Of a stretch of 64,000 nucleotides of DNA, positions 60,242 through 64,000 are shown in pieces. Both the position numbers and the translations under genes were made by a program. A model generated the notes under the pieces. The model saw nothing but the letters and a program-made list of their open reading frames with translations. It was not told the origin of the DNA and did no database searches. Source of the stretch: JAGOBP01 sp046328575 (GTDB taxonomy: Bacteria > Chloroflexota > Anaerolineae > Fen-1058); NCBI GenBank assembly GCA_046328575.1, contig JAXLWI010000001.1, positions 62,001 through 126,000 of the forward strand, written 5' to 3'. Position 1 is the stretch's first letter. The number at the start of each line of letters is the position of its first letter.

Positions 60242-61153
60242 ATGGACCGCAAGAAAGTTTCCATTCCTCACCTGCACGCCAAGAAACAACGCGGCGAACC
60301 TATCAGCATGATCACGGCCTACGATTACCCCGGCGCGCTCGCCGTCGATGAAGCGGGCGTGGACCTAATCCTCGTCGGCGATTCGTTGGGCATGGTCGTG
60401 CTGGGCTACGAATCGACTGTGCCTGTTACGATGGACGAGATGCTCATCCACACGGCCGCCGTCAAACGCGGCACAAAATACGCGCACATCGTCGGCGATA
60501 TGCCTTTCATGTCGTATCAATCTGATGTGAAAGAGGCCGTGCGTAACGCGGGACGTTTCCTCAAAGAAGGCGGCGCAGATTCGATCAAGTTGGAAGGCGG
60601 CGCAGAGATGGCTCCCACCGTCAAAGCCATCGTGGACGCGGGTATCGCCGTGATGGGCCACATTGGTTTGACGCCGCAATCCGCGTCGAAGTTGGGCGGC
60701 TATCGGATTCAAGGCAAGACGCGCTCGGGCGCGCACAAACTTTTGGACGATGCGTTGGCTTTGCAAAACGCGGGGGCTTACGGCATCGTCCTCGAAACGA
60801 CACCCGCGCGCGTCAGCGAATTTGTGTCCAAGCAACTGACCATCCCCACCATCGGCATCGGCGCAGGCGCGGGTTGCGATGGGCAGGTGCTGGTCTTTCA
60901 CGACCTGCTGGGCTACTTCGATCGCTTCTCGCCCAAACACAACAAGCGTTACGCGGACATCCGCCCGATTATCATCGACGCAGTGAAGCAGTATGTAAAT
61001 GAAGTCGGTTCGCGCACTTTCCCCACTGCTGAGAATTCGTTTGCCATCGATGACGCAGAATTTGAGGCGTTTGTTGCAGGAGCGCAAACGATTCGCGCAC
61101 AGCAGAATGGACAGCCGCTTAATGCAGGCGAAGCATTAGGAAAGATTTACTAG
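60242..61153 (+). CDS. panB: 3-methyl-2-oxobutanoate hydroxymethyltransferase
   Basis: PanB (ketopantoate hydroxymethyltransferase), 303 residues, first step of pantothenate synthesis, using methylene-tetrahydrofolate. TIM-barrel motifs: MITAYDYPGALAVDEAGVD, LILVGDSLGMVVLGYE (metal-binding Asp), VGDMPFMSYQ, IKLEGGAEM, GHIGLTPQSASKLGGYRIQGKT and IGIGAGAGCDGQVLVFHDLLG. GGAGAG precedes the ATG. The last codons are ATT TAC TAG; the TAG is half target-site duplication (TA) and half transposon end (G), showing that the IS at 61153 landed in the original TAA stop. The product is unchanged. Confidence 0.98.
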   Translation: MDRKKVSIPHLHAKKQRGEPISMITAYDYPGALAVDEAGVDLILVGDSLGMVVLGYESTVPVTMDEMLIHTAAVKRGTKYAHIVGDMPFMSYQSDVKEAVRNAGRFLKEGGADSIKLEGGAEMAPTVKAIVDAGIAVMGHIGLTPQSASKLGGYRIQGKTRSGAHKLLDDALALQNAGAYGIVLETTPARVSEFVSKQLTIPTIGIGAGAGCDGQVLVFHDLLGYFDRFSPKHNKRYADIRPIIIDAVKQYVNEVGSRTFPTAENSFAIDDAEFEAFVAGAQTIRAQQNGQPLNAGEALGKIY

Positions 61154-62009
61154 AGCCTATTTCAAAACCTTTTTGAGCGCCAGAAGCGCGCAAGCCAGAT
61201 GAAAGAAGCCGGCATAGGTCGTGATCAAGCGTTCATAGCGCACCACGAGTCGTCGAAAATGACCCAACCACGCGAAAGTGCGTTCGACAATCCAGCGATG
61301 CTTGTAGCGCCGCAAGCGGCGGCCATCTTGGTGGGTGGCCCGGCGATGGCTCGACCGGGCCGGAATAATTGGCTCGATGCCGCGCCGCACCAACGCGGCG
61401 CGCAAGGGATTGCTGTCATAGGCGCGATCCGCCACCAAGCGGTCGGGGTGTTTGCGGGGACGCCCAGCGTGATGGGTGCGGCGCACCGCGACCGTGTCCA
61501 AGGTCCGCGCCAGCAACGTCACTTCCGCGGGCGTGGCCGCGTCCAGGTATGCTCCCAGCGGAGTACCCGCGCCATCGACCACCACCAGCCACTTTGTGCC
61601 CTTGCCGCGTTTGGTCTTGCCGACGTGCGTGCCCCCTTTTTTGCCGGGGCAAAACTGCCATCGGCAAAGCATTCATCCCAGCGGATCTTCTGCCGGTCAT
61701 TCAAGTCGGCTAGAAACGCCCGCCACAAATCGAGGAAGACGCCGCTGTCTTCCCACGCCCGCAGTCGTCGCCAGCATGTCGTCGGACTGCCATACTGTTT
61801 CGGCAGTTCGCTCCACGGCGCGCCAGTCCACAAGATCCAGAGAATGCCTTCAAAGCACTGCCGATCGGATACCCGCGGTCGACCGCCTTTGGGGCGGGGT
61901 GGGGACGCCGGCAGATGGACTTTGATTTTGCTCCATTGTCGCTCAGTTAGTTTTCGCCAAGCCATGCCCGAAGTGTATCACGGCCTGCGGCAGGTTTTGA
62001 AATGAGTTC
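61153..62009 (-). mobile_element. IS5-family insertion sequence (IS427-like), 857 bp
   Basis: Complete small IS: 18-base terminal inverted repeats (GAGCCTATTTCAAAACCT at the left, GAACTCATTTCAAAACCT as the complement at the right, 15 of 18 identical) and a TA target duplication (61151-61152 and 62010-62011). It contains one transposase with a -1 frameshift site. It inserted in the panB stop codon between panB and panE. Confidence 0.92.
61157..61965 (-). CDS. IS5-family transposase with programmed -1 frameshift
   Basis: Two overlapping frames: orfA from MAWRKLTERQWSKIKVHLP (start 61965) and orfB ending ALLALKKVLK at 61157. At 61636-61642 the minus strand reads A AAA AAG, a canonical slippery heptamer, exactly where the frames exchange (FAPAKKG becomes KKGGTHVGKTK). 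The joined product of about 268 residues has a helix-turn-helix domain and the DDE triad: Asp in ADGSF, Asp in ADRAYDS and Glu in VERTFAWLGHFRRL. Both parts look intact, so the element is probably active. An earlier reading as a broken gene is rejected. Confidence 0.9.
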
Positions 62010-62109
62010 TAACTCACCTTACGCACCGTCACACCCGCGACGCTCCAGCGGCCCACCGCCGCAATGCGGCGGACATGGGCAAGCGAGTGTTCAGTTCCAT
62101 TGACTCTGG

Positions 62110-62129
62110 ATTCCCGCTTTCGCGGGAAT
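62110..62129. repeat. Short palindrome ATTCCCGC/GCGGGAAT
   Basis: Hairpin ATTCCCGC-TTTC-GCGGGAAT twenty bases before panE. The sequence GGATTCCCGC...GCGGGAATGACA is a common dispersed element in many bacteria. Confidence 0.75.
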
Positions 62130-62149
62130 GACACGCTAGCGAGGTTACC

Positions 62150-63148
62150 ATGCAAATCTCCATCATCGGGACTGGCGCAATGGCGACGTTGTTTGCCGCC
62201 CGCTTATCCGACGTGGCCGACGTGTCCATGATCGGCACGTGGCGCGAGGCGTTGACGGCGATCCGCGAACACGGCATCACCATCGACGGCGATAGCTGCT
62301 GTCACAGCGTCCACACCGCGTCTGATCCCGACGACGCGCCCGCCGCTGATCTGGCCATCGTGCTCACGAAAGCCTATAAAACAAGGGTCGCCGCCGAGGT
62401 GGCCGCCAAAACGCTGAAGCCCGATGGGCTGGCGCTGACTCTGCAAAACGGGCTGGGCAACATCGAGGTTTTGTCCGCGCAGGTGGGCGTTGACCGCGCG
62501 ATGCAGGGCGTGACAATGCAAGGGGCGACGCTCCTCGCGCCGGGACACATTCGCACCAGTGGACGCGGCGCAACGCACCTGGGCTACGTCCCGATCGAAC
62601 TAGCCGCGCCCCGCGATTGGTCGGCGCATCATCTGGCTTATGAGATCACGGCGTTGCTCAACTCGGCGGGACTCAAGGCCCAACTCAGCGCCGACATCGA
62701 CGGGCTGGTGTGGGGCAAAGTGATCATCAATGCGGCCATCAATCCGCTGACGGCGATTCTTCGCATTCCCAACGGCGCGCTTATCGAGAGTGAAGACACC
62801 ATCGGGTTGATGCAGGCCGCCGCATTGGAAGCCGCTGCGGTCGCCAAAGCCAAAGGCATCGCCCTGCCCTATCCTGATCCCATCGAGCGCGTGAAGCAAG
62901 TCGCCACGTTGACGGCCACCAACTTCTCGTCGATGCTGCAAGATGTGCAGAATAAGCGGCAAACCGAAATCGATGCGATCAATGGTAAAATCGCGGAGCA
63001 TGGCCGCGCACTCGGCGTGCCAACGCCGATCAATGCAGCGCTGACTTCGCTGGTACGGGCGATTCAAAATAATTACACCGCCGAGGTCGCTGAGAATGCG
63101 GAGACCAATCTGCAAAATGCTCTGCGCGCTCAGCGACCTCGGCGATGA
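62150..63148 (+). CDS. panE: 2-dehydropantoate 2-reductase
   Basis: PanE (ketopantoate reductase), 332 residues, second step of pantoate synthesis using NADPH. N-terminal Rossmann motif IGTGAMATLFAARL (about 7-20), catalytic Lys in WGKVIINAAINPLTA, and C-terminal signature RQTEIDAINGKIAEHGRALG plus VPTPINAALTSLV. GAGGTTACC precedes the ATG. It was originally next to panB; the IS now separates them by about 1 kb and could carry its own promoter effects. Followed closely by proS. Confidence 0.95.
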   Translation: MQISIIGTGAMATLFAARLSDVADVSMIGTWREALTAIREHGITIDGDSCCHSVHTASDPDDAPAADLAIVLTKAYKTRVAAEVAAKTLKPDGLALTLQNGLGNIEVLSAQVGVDRAMQGVTMQGATLLAPGHIRTSGRGATHLGYVPIELAAPRDWSAHHLAYEITALLNSAGLKAQLSADIDGLVWGKVIINAAINPLTAILRIPNGALIESEDTIGLMQAAALEAAAVAKAKGIALPYPDPIERVKQVATLTATNFSSMLQDVQNKRQTEIDAINGKIAEHGRALGVPTPINAALTSLVRAIQNNYTAEVAENAETNLQNALRAQRPRR

Positions 63149-63164
63149 ATATTCGGAGACCATC

Positions 63165-64000
63165 TTGCGACTTTCACATCATTTCGGTTCGACGTTACGC
63201 GAAACACCCGCCAATGTAGAAGCGATCAGCCATCAACTGCTCGTGCGCGCCGGATTCATCCGGCAGTTGGGACAGGGCTTGTTCTCGTATTTGCCCTTAG
63301 CCAAACGCTCGTTGACCAAGATCGAAAATATCTTGCGCGACGAGATCGACGCCATCGGCGGGCAGGAGATGACGATGCCAGTGGCGCATCCCGCCGAGGT
63401 GTGGCAGGCCACCGGGCGCTGGTATGCGATCGGGCCGGAGATGGCACGCTTCAAAGATCGCAAAGATCGTGACATGGTCTTGGCGATGACGCATGAAGAA
63501 GTCGTCACCGATCTATGCAAGACCGAGATTCGATCGTATCGGCAACTGCCGCAGTTGGTCTATCACATCCAGACCAAGTTCCGCGATGATCCACGCCCGC
63601 GCGCGGGCCTCATCCGCGTGCGCGAGTTCACGATGAAAGATTCGTATTCGCTGGACGTGGACGACGCGGGTCTGGACAAGCAATATCGCGCGCATTATCA
63701 AGCCTATTTCAACATCTTCCATCGCTGCGGCGTGCCCGCGATTGCGGTGGGTTCGGATGTGGGCATGATGGGTGGCAGTCTCGCGCACGAATATATGTAC
63801 CTCACGTCCGTGGGCGAAGACACGCTGATTTTGTGCCGCAATTGCGGCTACGCGGCCAATCGACAGATTGCGACGTTTGCCAAATCAATGCCCGGCGCCG
63901 GAAGACTTGAAACCGATCGAAAAGTGGCGACCCCCGATTGCAAATCGATCGAGGCGCTGGCCAATTTCCTCGGCGTGCCCAAGAGCAAGACGGCTAAGGC
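63165..64000 (+). CDS. proS: Prolyl-tRNA synthetase (runs off right edge)
   Basis: N-terminal 278 residues of a bacterial-type ProRS. The start is TTG 63165-63167 with GGAG seven bases upstream: reading begins LRLSHHFGSTLRETPANVEA. Class II motifs include VRAGFIRQLGQGLFSYLP, the MTHEEVVTDL motif and VYHIQTKFRDDPRPRAGLIRVREF, KDSYSLD. A Cys pair in CRNCGYAANR starts the insertion (editing) domain. No ATG occurs in this frame at the right place. The gene continues past 64000. Confidence 0.95.
   Translation, partial: MRLSHHFGSTLRETPANVEAISHQLLVRAGFIRQLGQGLFSYLPLAKRSLTKIENILRDEIDAIGGQEMTMPVAHPAEVWQATGRWYAIGPEMARFKDRKDRDMVLAMTHEEVVTDLCKTEIRSYRQLPQLVYHIQTKFRDDPRPRAGLIRVREFTMKDSYSLDVDDAGLDKQYRAHYQAYFNIFHRCGVPAIAVGSDVGMMGGSLAHEYMYLTSVGEDTLILCRNCGYAANRQIATFAKSMPGAGRLETDRKVATPDCKSIEALANFLGVPKSKTAK

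Noticed and set aside
61157..61965. Transposase pseudogene
   Set aside because: The frame change coincides with a canonical A AAA AAG slippery heptamer and both parts are intact, so it is programmed frameshifting.

Overview
The window looks like a chromosomal segment of a GC-rich Gram-negative-type bacterium of the Chloroflexota, most like Anaerolineae. This is inferred from the gene content: a MalT-like LuxR regulator, several MttB-superfamily methyltransferases with a corrinoid protein, a PstS lipoprotein with a Val/Thr/Pro-rich linker, a GPH transporter, a GxxExxY cassette, and an AspRS with residues typical of non-discriminating enzymes. No rRNA, tRNA or CRISPR array was seen. Species cannot be named from the sequence alone.

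Layout. (1) 0.3-12.8 kb is a block in which almost every gene is recognisable but interrupted by several single-base frameshifts: LuxR/MalT regulator, three MttB-like methyltransferases with one corrinoid protein, a VOC protein, a GPH transporter, a lysoplasmalogenase-like protein, a PhzF-like isomerase, a Pmp3 peptide and a histidine phosphatase. (2) 12.9-27.5 kb is intact: YbaK-like deacylase and CPBP protease, a copper-related lipoprotein cluster, aspS with a leader-peptide attenuator, a secreted phosphoesterase, a 6S-like RNA, a MerR/GyrI/transglutaminase group, an MFS exporter and rsgA behind a second leader-peptide attenuator. (3) 28-41 kb holds an Hsp70-like protein with an unusual C-terminal domain, a MEDS protein and multi-GAF/PAS histidine kinase, a Tat-exported L,D-transpeptidase, MalY/PatB, DUF362, YceI, VOC and flavin reductase genes. 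(4) 41-59 kb is a phosphate island: phoR and phoB in convergent orientation, two putative Pho-box promoters, pstS-pstC-pstA-pstB-arsC-phoU, a second pstS-pstC-pstA-pstB set interrupted by a GxxExxY cassette, and an orphan third pstB. (5) 59-64 kb carries panB, an IS5-family element inserted in the panB stop codon, panE and the start of proS.

How genes work together. The phosphate island is the best-defined functional unit. PhoR/PhoB would sense and respond to phosphate starvation, Pst1 and Pst2 import phosphate, PhoU signals, and ArsC deals with arsenate that enters through Pst. Two small unknown proteins share the same promoter layout as pstS and are probably Pho-regulated. panB and panE make pantoate. 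The MttB/corrinoid block probably demethylates a methylated amine or betaine.

The most interesting signals are regulatory. Upstream of aspS lies a near-consensus promoter, a 29-codon leader peptide rich in Asp and Asn codons that begins exactly at the predicted transcription start, and a terminator. Upstream of rsgA and a drug-type MFS gene lies a 21-aa leader peptide, a terminator and a possible antiterminator. At four promoters the start codon lies exactly six bases after the -10 box, suggesting leaderless transcripts. A 63-bp tandem array of palindromic units lies upstream of pstS, and several dispersed palindromic repeats lie between genes.
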